From an uncultured Bacilli bacterium (GTDB lineage Bacteria; Bacillota_I; Bacilli_A; RF39; UBA660): a stretch of DNA of 44,484 bases. Each line of letters opens with the position of its first letter. Position 1 is the first letter of the stretch. This document shows, piece after piece, positions 17,362 through 25,180 of the stretch. Location of the stretch: positions 1 through 44,484 of the forward strand of contig CAKOHV010000014.1 of the NCBI GenBank assembly GCA_934086145.1. Direction: 5' to 3'. A program made the translations under genes and the position numbers. The notes under the pieces were generated by a model, which did no database searches, was not told the origin of the DNA, and saw only the letters and a program-made list of their open reading frames with translations.

Positions 17362-18726
17362 TTATAATTTTGCCTTAATTTCATTCACAGCATCTTTTAA
17401 TTCTTGGTCAGTTTTTAATTCCTCTTCAATTTTATCACAAGCATGTATTACTGTTGAATGATCTCGTCCCCCAAATTCTAGGCCAATTCTAGGAAAAGAC
17501 TGGTCTGTAAGCATTCTACATAGGTACATTGCTACCATTCTTGGATATGCAATATTGGCACTTCTTTTTTTACCTTTTAACATTTCAACAGTTAATTTAT
17601 AGTAATCTGCGACTGCCTTTTGTATATTAGCTATATCATTTAGTATATATATATTCTTGGTAATAAAATCTTTCAAGGCTTCATTAGTAAATTCCAAGTC
17701 GATTTTTTCTGGAACACACATTGCAGTATAAGCAACAAGTCTATTGATTGCGCCTTCAAGACTTCGTACATCTGTATCACAATTATTGGCAATAAATTCA
17801 ATAGCTTCATCAGTCATTTTGTCAGCTAGTGTTAAATGCCTAATTTTATCTTTGATAATACGGCATCTTAAGTCAAAATCAGGCGGATAGATATCAACAG
17901 GTAATCCCCAAGCGAATCTACTTCTAAGACGTTCTTCCAACAATTTTAAATCTTCAGGTGAACGGTCAGAACTAATTATGATTTGCTTATTTTTTCCATG
18001 TAATTCATTAAAAGTATGGAAAAATTCTTCCTGCGTTTTCTCAGCGCCTACCAGATACTGAATATCGTCAATTATCAATACATCAATATTACGATATTTT
18101 TCTTTAAATTCATTAGCATAATCTAAGGAATTAGCCGGTAAATTGGCAATTCCAGTGTAATCTTTTCTAAAATCATCACTTGTCGTATACAAAACTTTCA
18201 AATTTGGATTGTTTTCTACTATGTAATTTCCAATTGCGTGCATTAAATGTGTTTTACCAAGCCCACTTTTTCCATAAATAAACAATGGATTATATTGTAA
18301 TCCAGGGTTTTGAGCAACAGCAAAAGCTGCCGTTCGTGCAAACTTATTAGTATCTCCAACTACAAAATTATCAAATCTCAAAGATTTATTTAAGTTATTA
18401 TCAAACTCTTTGTGAATAAGTTGAGAGTTATCAACACTTTGTTGATTATTTTTCTCTTTCTTTACTTTTTTCTCTTTTATTTCATCAATTAAAACACAAT
18501 CGATATCTCTTTCAATCCCTGTTACTTTGGCAAAAGAATCATAAATCAAGTCATAATAATTAGATAAGAGCATTTTTTTATGTAACGACATTGGAACTTG
18601 TAATGTTATCTTTTCATTACTTATATTATAAATTTTGGTTTCTCTAAACCATGTATCAAATGAAACTGGATTTAAGTCTTTCTTTATTATATCAAGAAAT
18701 TGCAACCAAATATCATCATTGTTCAA
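17362..18726 (-). CDS. dnaA: Chromosomal replication initiator DnaA
   Basis: DnaA binds oriC boxes, melts the origin and recruits the helicase. The roughly 454-residue protein has domain I (WLQFLDIIKKDLNPVSFDTW), a Lys/Asn-rich linker, the AAA+ core (Walker A GKSGLGKTHLM, Walker B VLIIDDIQYL) and the domain IV helix-turn-helix with the signature GGRDHSTVIHACDKIE. The frame is open to a GTG at 18735, but the TTG at 18726 gives the normal N-terminus (MNNDDIWLQFL) and sits 9 nt after AAGGTGG; I prefer TTG. A DnaA-like box at 18777-18785 lies just upstream, which suggests autoregulation. Confidence 0.97.
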   Translation of the reverse strand: MNNDDIWLQFLDIIKKDLNPVSFDTWFRETKIYNISNEKITLQVPMSLHKKMLLSNYYDLIYDSFAKVTGIERDIDCVLIDEIKEKKVKKEKNNQQSVDNSQLIHKEFDNNLNKSLRFDNFVVGDTNKFARTAAFAVAQNPGLQYNPLFIYGKSGLGKTHLMHAIGNYIVENNPNLKVLYTTSDDFRKDYTGIANLPANSLDYANEFKEKYRNIDVLIIDDIQYLVGAEKTQEEFFHTFNELHGKNKQIIISSDRSPEDLKLLEERLRSRFAWGLPVDIYPPDFDLRCRIIKDKIRHLTLADKMTDEAIEFIANNCDTDVRSLEGAINRLVAYTAMCVPEKIDLEFTNEALKDFITKNIYILNDIANIQKAVADYYKLTVEMLKGKKRSANIAYPRMVAMYLCRMLTDQSFPRIGLEFGGRDHSTVIHACDKIEEELKTDQELKDAVNEIKAKL

Positions 18727-18776
18727 GACCTTCACCCACCTTCTGCTTTCTTCAGTACAATTATTTTAACTCAACC

Positions 18777-18955
18777 TGTGGAAAATTAAAAGAAATAATT
18801 AACACTTTTTTAATTATTAACAAGTTATCAACTATTTTATCAACAAAATTTTATTGATTTATTCGGGTTTTTTAACTATTATCAACACTATCCACATTTT
18901 GATAATCAACAGCCGCTAAAAGTTATCCACATATCCACAAGTAATCTGTTGATAA
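18777..18955. other. oriC: Origin of replication: DnaA-box cluster upstream of dnaA
   Basis: This non-coding stretch between dnaA and rpmH holds about eight DnaA boxes. One is perfect (TTATCCACA, 18923-18931). One-mismatch boxes are at 18777, 18837, 18879, 18888, 18931 and 18947, and a two-mismatch box is at 18825. Some boxes abut or overlap, as in 18879/18888 and 18923/18931. Gene direction flips here (minus to the left, plus to the right), as expected at a bidirectional origin. Confidence 0.9.
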
Positions 18956-18975
18956 GTCGTTAAAAAATATATTTC

Positions 18976-19005
18976 TTGACTTTTTTTATGACTTAATATT
19001 ATAAT
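18976..19005 (+). promoter_or_regulatory. Sigma-A promoter of rpmH-rnpA
   Basis: TTGACT (18976-18981), 18 bp, TATAAT (19000-19005). It lies just beyond the last DnaA box and serves rpmH, which starts at 19039. Confidence 0.8.
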
Positions 19006-19038
19006 AAGGAAGCTTATTTAGATGTGGAGGTGTAATTT

Positions 19039-19164
19039 ATGAAAAGAACTTATCAACCAAATAATAGAAAAAGAGCTAAAAAACATGGTTTTTTAGCTAG
19101 AAAAGAATCTAATGTTCTTAACTCAAGAAGAAAAAAAGGACGTAAAAATATCGTTGTAAAATAA
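19039..19164 (+). CDS. rpmH: 50S ribosomal protein L34
   Basis: L34 is a small basic protein of the large ribosomal subunit. The 41-residue product begins MKRTYQPNNRKRAKKHGF and continues with LARKES and RRKKGRK, the family signature. It is 3 residues shorter than most. The start has a perfect GGAGGTG ribosome site. The gene order oriC-rpmH-rnpA-yidC is nearly universal in bacteria. Confidence 0.98.
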   Translation: MKRTYQPNNRKRAKKHGFLARKESNVLNSRRKKGRKNIVVK

Positions 19165-19165
19165 G

Positions 19166-19185
19166 CCACTATAAAGTGGTTTTTT
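19166..19185 (+). terminator. Terminator or attenuator between rpmH and rnpA
   Basis: CCACT pairs with AGTGG around TATAA/ATAAA, followed by T6, 1 nt after the rpmH stop. It probably lowers rnpA expression relative to the abundant ribosomal protein L34. No second promoter is evident before rnpA. Confidence 0.75.
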
Positions 19186-19207
19186 CTGTATAAAAGGTAG
19201 GTTATAT

Positions 19208-19540
19208 ATGAAACGATGTGAAACAATAAAAGATAAAAATGTTTTTAATTCAGTTATTAAAGATGGGAAATTTTTAAAAAATAAATATTTTGTTGTATAT
19301 AATAAGGAAAAGGCAACTCCTAAAAATAAAATAGGTATAGCAATAGGGAAAAAAACAGCTGGTGCAGTTGGAAGAAATAATTTAAAAAGAAAAGTGCGAT
19401 CAATAATTGATGAAAACAGAAATTTGTTTAAAAAAGACTCTGATTATATTATAATGATAAGGAAGAGCTGCAATGATGAATCTTTTCAAAATTTAAAATC
19501 ATCGTTAGTAGCCTTGTTAAAGGAGACAGAGGAAAAATAG
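19208..19540 (+). CDS. rnpA: Ribonuclease P protein component
   Basis: RnpA is the protein cofactor of the RNase P ribozyme that trims the 5' ends of tRNA precursors. The 110-residue protein has the RNR motif (GAVGRNNLKRKVRSIIDEN) and the N-terminal hydrophobic cleft region. The stop overlaps the GTG start of yidC (TAGTG), so the two are coupled. Confidence 0.95.
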   Translation: MKRCETIKDKNVFNSVIKDGKFLKNKYFVVYNKEKATPKNKIGIAIGKKTAGAVGRNNLKRKVRSIIDENRNLFKKDSDYIIMIRKSCNDESFQNLKSSLVALLKETEEK

Positions 19541-20478
19541 TGAAGAAAAAAATAAAGATAATTATAATCATAATGTTATTAATGGTTAGTGTTGGCTGTA
19601 CAAAAACTTTGAAAGATAATAAAAACATTGTTACTTATGAAAAAACAGGTCAGACATTAACAGCAAATATCTTATGTCAACCAGAAGAACAGGACTTATA
19701 TGACTTGTACAAAGAATACGATAGCAAACTATCTACTAAAATTGATGATTTACCAAAATGTAAGAGTTTTTCTCCTAGCAAAATAAAATATGAAAGTTTA
19801 TGGGAGTCATTATTTGTTAAACCGCTTGCATTTATAATTTTAAAATTCGGTTACTTAATAAAAAACATGGGACTTTCTGTAATGATAATTGGTCTTATAA
19901 TAAGAGTTATAATGTTACCAATCCAAATAAAAACAGTTAAGCAATCTGAGAATATGAAAAAGGCTCAACCAGAAATAGCTCGAATTGAAAAAAAATATCA
20001 AAATAGAACTGATAATGAATCATTAATGGCTAAGAGTCAAGAAACGATGCTTGTTTACAAAAAATATTCATTAAATCCCGTTTCTGGATGCTTACTAACA
20101 TTTTTACAATTACCTTTATTTTTTGCTTTTTTAGAAGCAATTAATAGGGTACCAGCAATATTTGAAGGAACATTCTTAGGTATGAATTTAGGAATGACTC
20201 CTGCCACAGGTATTGGTAATAAAAATTATTTATATGTTATCTTAGTTATACTTATTATTTTAACTACTTATATTTCTTTCAAAAATTCTATGAAATCACA
20301 AGAGCAATCATCAGAAATGGCACAACAAATGAAAATGATGTCAATATTTATGATTTTTATGATTTCAATAGCATCTTTGAGTTTACCTACAGCTATAGCT
20401 TTATATTGGATTGTAACTAATGGCTTTGCCGTAGTTCAAAATATTATCATTAAAAAGATAATTGAAAAGAGGAAGTAA
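19540..20478 (+). CDS. yidC: Membrane protein insertase YidC (SpoIIIJ type), lipoprotein
   Basis: YidC inserts proteins into the cytoplasmic membrane alone or with SecYEG. The SpoIIIJ paralog of Bacillus is also needed for forespore development. The 312-residue protein starts with GTG and a lipoprotein signal (basic start, about 15 hydrophobic residues, lipobox SVGC, modified Cys near 20). It has five membrane segments, the conserved membrane Arg (GLIIRVIMLPIQ near 125) and a basic end. It lies in the classical rnpA-yidC-jag order. Confidence 0.95.
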   Translation: MKKKIKIIIIIMLLMVSVGCTKTLKDNKNIVTYEKTGQTLTANILCQPEEQDLYDLYKEYDSKLSTKIDDLPKCKSFSPSKIKYESLWESLFVKPLAFIILKFGYLIKNMGLSVMIIGLIIRVIMLPIQIKTVKQSENMKKAQPEIARIEKKYQNRTDNESLMAKSQETMLVYKKYSLNPVSGCLLTFLQLPLFFAFLEAINRVPAIFEGTFLGMNLGMTPATGIGNKNYLYVILVILIILTTYISFKNSMKSQEQSSEMAQQMKMMSIFMIFMISIASLSLPTAIALYWIVTNGFAVVQNIIIKKIIEKRK

Positions 20479-20479
20479 A

Positions 20480-21106
20480 ATGAAATTAGAAGTATTAGAA
20501 TATGAAGGAAAAAATTTAGAAGAATTAAAAGCAAAAGTTTTAAGCGAACTAAATGTTTCAGAAAATGATATTTTATACAAAAGTGATGTAAAAAAAGGAA
20601 AATTATTTAAATCAGATACAGTAACATTAAAAGTTTTAAAAATTAGTGATGTCGCCGATTATGTAAAAAATAATTTAAAGGAACTAGTTACTAATATGGG
20701 AATTGATTTAAAAATAGAAAGTAATATTAGAGACAATCAAATAAATATAAAAATGTATTCTGATAAAAATAATATTCTTATAGGAAAAAACGGTCAAACA
20801 TTAATTGCAATACAAAATATTTTAAAGCAACAAATTTATAATATAATTGGTACATATCCATATATACTATTAGATGTTGAAAACTATAAGGAAAAAAGAA
20901 ATGTTAACTTAGAAAGAATGGCTAAAAAAACAGCACGTGAAGTAATTAAAACAAAAATAGATGTAATTCTAGACGATATGAATTCCTACGAAAGAAGAAT
21001 TATTCATAACGCACTAAGTGATTTTAAAAATATTTCCACAATTAGTGAAGGTGAAGAGCCTAATCGTCATATTGTAATAAGGTATAAAGAAACTAAAGAA
21101 GATTGA
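20480..21106 (+). CDS. jag: RNA-binding protein Jag (KhpB)
   Basis: Jag/KhpB is an RNA-binding partner gene of yidC, linked in other Firmicutes to cell elongation and post-transcriptional control. The 208-residue protein has an N-terminal Jag-N domain (MKLEVLEYEGKNLEELKAK), a type II KH domain with the GKNG loop (ILIGKNGQTLIAIQ near 100) and a C-terminal R3H domain (MNSYERRIIHNALSD). The ATG at 20480 has a GAGGAAG site. A TTG 18 nt upstream keeps the frame open but lies inside yidC. The 3' end doubles as a terminator. Confidence 0.93.
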   Translation: MKLEVLEYEGKNLEELKAKVLSELNVSENDILYKSDVKKGKLFKSDTVTLKVLKISDVADYVKNNLKELVTNMGIDLKIESNIRDNQINIKMYSDKNNILIGKNGQTLIAIQNILKQQIYNIIGTYPYILLDVENYKEKRNVNLERMAKKTAREVIKTKIDVILDDMNSYERRIIHNALSDFKNISTISEGEEPNRHIVIRYKETKED

Positions 21107-21122
21107 AAAATCTTCTTTTTTT
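21096..21122 (+). terminator. Terminator overlapping the end of jag
   Basis: AAGAAGATT and AATCTTCTT form a 9-bp stem around a GAAA loop, followed by T5. The jag TGA stop (21104-21106) straddles the stem and loop. The T-tract runs directly into the Noc site at 21123. Confidence 0.85.
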
Positions 21123-21136
21123 ATTTCCCGGGAAAT
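21123..21136. promoter_or_regulatory. Noc-binding site (NBS) upstream of the mnmE promoter
   Basis: ATTTCCCGGGAAAT is a second perfect copy of the Noc consensus. It lies between the jag terminator and the mnmE -10 (7 bp away), occupying the -35 position, so bound Noc could touch RNA polymerase there. Confidence 0.85.
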
Positions 21137-21143
21137 AATTTTG

Positions 21144-21152
21144 TGCTATAAT
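21144..21152 (+). promoter_or_regulatory. Extended -10 promoter of mnmE
   Basis: TGCTATAAT gives a perfect extended -10, with a predicted start near 21159 and a leader of about 15 nt before the mnmE ATG. There is no -35 consensus; that position is taken by the Noc site. Confidence 0.7.
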
Positions 21153-21173
21153 ACCCGCGAGAGGGAAATAATT

Positions 21174-22538
21174 ATGAATGATACAATTTGCGCTATTTCC
21201 ACTAGTCAAGGTATAGGTGCTATCGCTATAATTAGGGTTAGTGGTGAAGATTCAATTGAAATAGTTAATAAAATATTTAAAGGAAGAGACTTGTCAAAGG
21301 TAAAATCTCACACTATTAATTATGGACATATTGTTGATAAGTCTGGGAAATATATTGACGAAGTACTAGTTAGTGTAATGCATGCACCAAAAACATTCAC
21401 AACTGAAAATATAGTTGAAATAAATACTCATGGTGGAATTGCTTGTACTAATCAGGTTTTAGAATTATTATTAGAAAACGGTTGTCGTTTGGCTGAACCA
21501 GGAGAATTTACCAAACGTGCATTTTTAAATGGAAGAATAGACTTATTAGAAGCTGAAGCTGTAATGGATAAGATAAACGCTCAAACAGAAATTCAAAATA
21601 GAATGGCTTCTAATCAACTGAGTGGAAAGGTTTCTGATTTGATAAATAACTTGCGTGATGACATGGTTCAAATAATTTCCAATATTAATGTGAATATTGA
21701 TTATCCAGAATACGATGATGTCGATATTATAACCAATGATATTTTATTACCTAAAATTACGAATTTAAAGAATAAAATAAATGAGATTATTTCCGAAAGC
21801 AAAAATGGCAAAATAATCAAAGATGGAATTAAAACATGCATTATTGGTCGCCCAAATGTTGGAAAAAGTAGTTTGTTGAATGCTTTATTACAAGAAGATA
21901 AAGCTATAGTAACTGATATTGCTGGAACTACAAGAGATATAGTTGAAGGAACTATTTCTATTGATGGGATAGTTCTTAATATGATTGATACTGCCGGCAT
22001 TCGAAAAACTAATGATAAAATAGAAGCAATAGGTGTAGAAAAAAGTTTAAATTTAATGTCTCAAGCCGACTTAATTTTATTGGTATTAAATAATAATAGT
22101 GAGATGGATAAAGAGACTGAAAATATTATAAAAGAATTGGGGAATAAAGAATACTTAGTTATTGTTAATAAAATTGATTTGGGAAATAAATTAATTTTGG
22201 ATGATACACTTGTGGATAAAGATAGGATTGTTAAATTAAGTGTTAAAGAAAATATTGGCTTAAATGATTTAAAAAGCAAAATAAAAGAATTATTTAATTT
22301 GTCTAAAATCGAAACTAAAGATCCTACATATTTAACTAATGCTAGGAGTTTGGCGATTTTAAAGAAATGCTTAGATAGTATTGAAAATATTGAACAAAGT
22401 ATAAAAAATAATTTACCAATTGATTTGCTAGAAATAGATATCCAAAATATTTGGCAGGAACTTGGTAAAATTAATGGAACTACGTATGATGAAGAATTAT
22501 TAGATGAAATGTTTAGTAGATTTTGTCTTGGGAAATAA
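21174..22538 (+). CDS. mnmE: tRNA modification GTPase MnmE
   Basis: MnmE, with MnmG, adds the cmnm5 group to U34 of certain tRNAs. The 454-residue protein has the N-terminal folate-binding domain (ISTSQGIGAIAIIRVSG), the helical domain and an inserted G domain (G1 GRPNVGKSSLLNALL, G2 TDIAGTTRDIVEG, G3 DTAGIRKT, G4 NKID). It ends in FCLGK, the C-terminal catalytic Cys motif. The ATG at 21174 follows GAGAGGG; an upstream ATG-like extension overlaps the promoter and was rejected. A perfect DnaA box lies inside (22211-22219). Confidence 0.96.
   Translation: MNDTICAISTSQGIGAIAIIRVSGEDSIEIVNKIFKGRDLSKVKSHTINYGHIVDKSGKYIDEVLVSVMHAPKTFTTENIVEINTHGGIACTNQVLELLLENGCRLAEPGEFTKRAFLNGRIDLLEAEAVMDKINAQTEIQNRMASNQLSGKVSDLINNLRDDMVQIISNINVNIDYPEYDDVDIITNDILLPKITNLKNKINEIISESKNGKIIKDGIKTCIIGRPNVGKSSLLNALLQEDKAIVTDIAGTTRDIVEGTISIDGIVLNMIDTAGIRKTNDKIEAIGVEKSLNLMSQADLILLVLNNNSEMDKETENIIKELGNKEYLVIVNKIDLGNKLILDDTLVDKDRIVKLSVKENIGLNDLKSKIKELFNLSKIETKDPTYLTNARSLAILKKCLDSIENIEQSIKNNLPIDLLEIDIQNIWQELGKINGTTYDEELLDEMFSRFCLGK
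22211..22219 (-). promoter_or_regulatory. Perfect DnaA box within mnmE
   Basis: TGTGGATAA occurs within the coding sequence (Val-Asp-Lys context). A 9-mer could appear by chance, but it is one of six perfect boxes in the window, all within 9 kb of the origin. Confidence 0.35.
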
Positions 22539-22545
22539 AAGGAGT

Positions 22546-22554
22546 TGTGGATAA
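22546..22554 (-). promoter_or_regulatory. Perfect DnaA box between the mnmG ribosome site and start codon
   Basis: TGTGGATAA lies between AAAGGAG and the mnmG ATG at 22557, an unusual place for a DnaA box. It could let DnaA influence mnmE-mnmG expression near the origin; that is inference. Confidence 0.45.
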
Positions 22555-22556
22555 GT

Positions 22557-24425
22557 ATGGTTGAAATTATTGTAGTTGGTGCAGGACATGCTGGCTGTGA
22601 AGCGGCATATGCTTGCGCAAAAAAGGGACATCAAACTTTATTAATTACGGGAAATAAAAAAAACATTGCAGATATGCCATGCAATCCTCATATAGGTGGA
22701 AGTGCTAAAGGTATTGTTGTTAGGGAAATAGATGCCTTAGGTGGTATAATGGGGAAAGTAGCCGACAAAACGCATTTACAAATAAAAATGCTAAATAGTG
22801 CCAAAGGTCCGGCTGTACAAGCGTTAAGAGCTCAAGGAGATAAAATTGCCTATCCTAAAGAAATGGTTAAGACATTATCTTCTTTAGCAAATCTAACGAT
22901 TCAAGAGGGTATGGTTGAAGACTTGATAGTCGAAAATAATGAAGTTAAAGGAGTTATTCTAAAAGATGGTACTAAAATATTATCTAAAATCGTAATTTTA
23001 ACTACTGGAACTTATTTGAAATCTGATATTCTTGTGGGAAATACTAGAACAAGAAAAGGTCCACACGGTGAAGAACCATCTAATTTCTTGAGTGATAAAT
23101 TAAGAGATTATGGTTTTAAAATTATTAGATTAAAAACTGGGACACCTCAAAGAATAGATCGCAAGACTATCGATTTTTCCAAAACTAAACTAGAACCTGG
23201 AGATAACGTCTATCATACTTTTAGTTTTGATTTAAAACCATGTTATAAATTAGAAGATCAAGAACCATGCTATTTAACATATACTAATGAAAAAACCCAC
23301 CAAATAATAAGAGAAAACTTATCAAAATCTAGCATGTATGGAGCTTTAGATGATATTAAAGGAATTGGTCCGAGGTATTGTCCATCTATTGAAGATAAAG
23401 TTGTAAGGTTTGCTGACAAAGAACGTCATCAATTGTTTTTAGAACCAGAAAGTCGTTTTTATGATGATATTTATTTACAAGGTTTTTCAACTTCAATGCC
23501 TCCAGAAGTTCAAGAACAAATGGTCCATTCATTACCTGGTTTGGAAAATGCCAAAATTTTAAAGTATGGTTATGCCATAGAATATGATGCTATTTATCCG
23601 ACTCAGTTAAATCCATCACTTGAAACAAAAATCGTTAAAAATTTATACACAGCTGGTCAAATTAATGGTACAAGCGGTTATGAAGAAGCAGCTTGTCAAG
23701 GCTTAATAGCGGGAATTAATGCATCTTTAAAAATCGAAAACAAAGAACCTTTAATCTTAAAGAGATCTGATGCTTACATTGGTGTTTTAATTGATGACCT
23801 TGTAACAAAAGGTATTAAAGACCCTTATAGACTTTTAACAAGTCGTGCTGAATTTAGACTATTATTAAGAAGTGACAATGCGGATTTGCGTCTTCGTGAA
23901 ATTGGCTACCAAGTTGGAATGATTGACGATGAACAAATGGCTAAATTGCAAACTAAAAAAGAAAAAATCGTCGAATTAGAAAATTTTATGAAAAACCAAA
24001 AGGTAAAAATAACCGATGATATCCAAAAAGTATTTCAAGCTAATGATATACCAGTTCCTCAAGTAACATTATCGTTAGAACAATTAATTAAAAGACCAGA
24101 AATTTCTATGGAATTTTTGGACCAAATAGTTTCAATTGATTATGAAGAAGAAATAAAAAAACAAGTTGAAATAAACTTTAAATATGAGGGATATATTCAA
24201 AAAACTTATAAAGAAGTCGAAAAAATGTTAAAATTAGAAAAAAAACAGATTCCTGATGACATTGATTATGATAAAATAAAGAACATTGCTTCAGAAGCTC
24301 GTCAAAAATTAAAAGAAGTTAAACCAAAAACAATTGCGCAAGCTATTAGAATTAGTGGGGTAAATCCTGCCGACATCTCTATCTTGACAATTTATTTAAA
24401 GAAAGAATATGGTAAAAATGAGTGA
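22557..24425 (+). CDS. mnmG: tRNA uridine-34 modification enzyme MnmG (GidA)
   Basis: MnmG is the FAD-dependent partner of MnmE in cmnm5U34 synthesis. The 622-residue protein shows the FAD motif VVGAGHAGCEAAYACA, MPCNPHIGGSAKG, the catalytic-region Cys in YCPSIEDKVVRF, and the GidA signature GYEEAACQGLIAGINA. The C-terminal helical domain ends with RISGVNPADISIL. The ATG lies 12 nt from AAAGGAG, a long spacing that is filled by a DnaA box. The 3' end overlaps rsmG by 8 bp. Confidence 0.97.
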   Translation: MVEIIVVGAGHAGCEAAYACAKKGHQTLLITGNKKNIADMPCNPHIGGSAKGIVVREIDALGGIMGKVADKTHLQIKMLNSAKGPAVQALRAQGDKIAYPKEMVKTLSSLANLTIQEGMVEDLIVENNEVKGVILKDGTKILSKIVILTTGTYLKSDILVGNTRTRKGPHGEEPSNFLSDKLRDYGFKIIRLKTGTPQRIDRKTIDFSKTKLEPGDNVYHTFSFDLKPCYKLEDQEPCYLTYTNEKTHQIIRENLSKSSMYGALDDIKGIGPRYCPSIEDKVVRFADKERHQLFLEPESRFYDDIYLQGFSTSMPPEVQEQMVHSLPGLENAKILKYGYAIEYDAIYPTQLNPSLETKIVKNLYTAGQINGTSGYEEAACQGLIAGINASLKIENKEPLILKRSDAYIGVLIDDLVTKGIKDPYRLLTSRAEFRLLLRSDNADLRLREIGYQVGMIDDEQMAKLQTKKEKIVELENFMKNQKVKITDDIQKVFQANDIPVPQVTLSLEQLIKRPEISMEFLDQIVSIDYEEEIKKQVEINFKYEGYIQKTYKEVEKMLKLEKKQIPDDIDYDKIKNIASEARQKLKEVKPKTIAQAIRISGVNPADISILTIYLKKEYGKNE

Positions 24426-25128
24426 ACAAGAATTTTATGATGCTCTAAGCGAGCTAGGCATTGCAATAACCATTCAGCAAAAAGAAGCACTTCAAATATA
24501 TTGTGATTTTTTGATCTCAGAAAATCAAAAAACAAACTTAACAGCTATAAAAGAACCAAAAGATATTTACTTAAAACATTTTTATGATTCATTAACAATA
24601 GTCAGAGTAGTAGATTTTGCTAAGATATCTAACATTTTAGATATAGGTAGCGGGGCTGGATTTCCTGGTATGGTCTTGAAAATATTTTTTCCGTCTATTA
24701 ATGTTACTTTATTAGATTCGAATAATAAAAAAATATCTTTTTTAAAAAAATTATCTTCTAAATTATCTCTAAAAAATATTGATTTTATTCAAGATAGAGC
24801 CGAAAATTATATTAAAGAAAATCGTGAACATTTTGATTTAGTTACTGCCCGTGCTGTTGCAAATTTAACCACTTTAAGTGAACTATGCCTTCCATTTGTT
24901 AAAATAAATGGGTATTTTGTGCCACTAAAGGGTTCAAATGAAGAAGAAATAAAAGAAGCTGAATATGCTATAAAAACTTTGGGTGGTCAAGAAGAAAACA
25001 TTGTCAATTTTACTTTACCATTTGATGGTGGGGTACGTAATATAGTAAAGATAAAAAAAATCCAAAATACACCTATTAAATACCCACGTAGGTATGAAAA
25101 AATTTTAAAAAATCCATTGAAAAAATAG
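24418..25128 (+). CDS. rsmG: 16S rRNA (guanine-527 N7)-methyltransferase RsmG
   Basis: RsmG (GidB) methylates G527 of 16S rRNA using SAM. The 236-residue protein has the family block FYDSLTIVR, the SAM site NILDIGSGAGFPGMVLKI near 70 and the motif LVTARAVANL. I chose the ATG at 24418 (MSEQEFYDAL); an in-frame ATG at 24409 adds three residues. It overlaps mnmG by 8 bp. The stop is followed by a short basic ORF and then the Noc-like gene, matching the Bacillus order mnmG-rsmG-noc. Confidence 0.95.
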   Translation: MSEQEFYDALSELGIAITIQQKEALQIYCDFLISENQKTNLTAIKEPKDIYLKHFYDSLTIVRVVDFAKISNILDIGSGAGFPGMVLKIFFPSINVTLLDSNNKKISFLKKLSSKLSLKNIDFIQDRAENYIKENREHFDLVTARAVANLTTLSELCLPFVKINGYFVPLKGSNEEEIKEAEYAIKTLGGQEENIVNFTLPFDGGVRNIVKIKKIQNTPIKYPRRYEKILKNPLKK

Positions 25129-25140
25129 GTGAAATAAGAT

Positions 25141-25179
25141 ATGATAAAAATTAGAATAAGAAAGTTGAGGGGTTGCTAA
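25141..25179 (+). CDS. Possible 12-residue basic leader or uORF before the Noc-like gene
   Basis: A short frame MIKIRIRKLRGC has a well-placed AGGTGA ribosome site 7 nt before its ATG and ends with TAA 1 nt before the next gene. The SD of the Noc-like gene (GAGGGG) lies within its last codons, so translation of the two could be coupled. The peptide is strongly basic and alternates charged and hydrophobic residues. It is one base out of frame with the Noc-like protein. It may be a chance ORF, a coupling leader, or a lost or frameshifted N-terminus. Confidence 0.35.
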   Translation: MIKIRIRKLRGC

Positions 25180-25180
25180 A

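Noticed and set aside
20462..20479. Earlier TTG start for jag
   Set aside because: Lies within yidC with no ribosome site; the ATG at 20480 has GAGGAAG and matches the family start.
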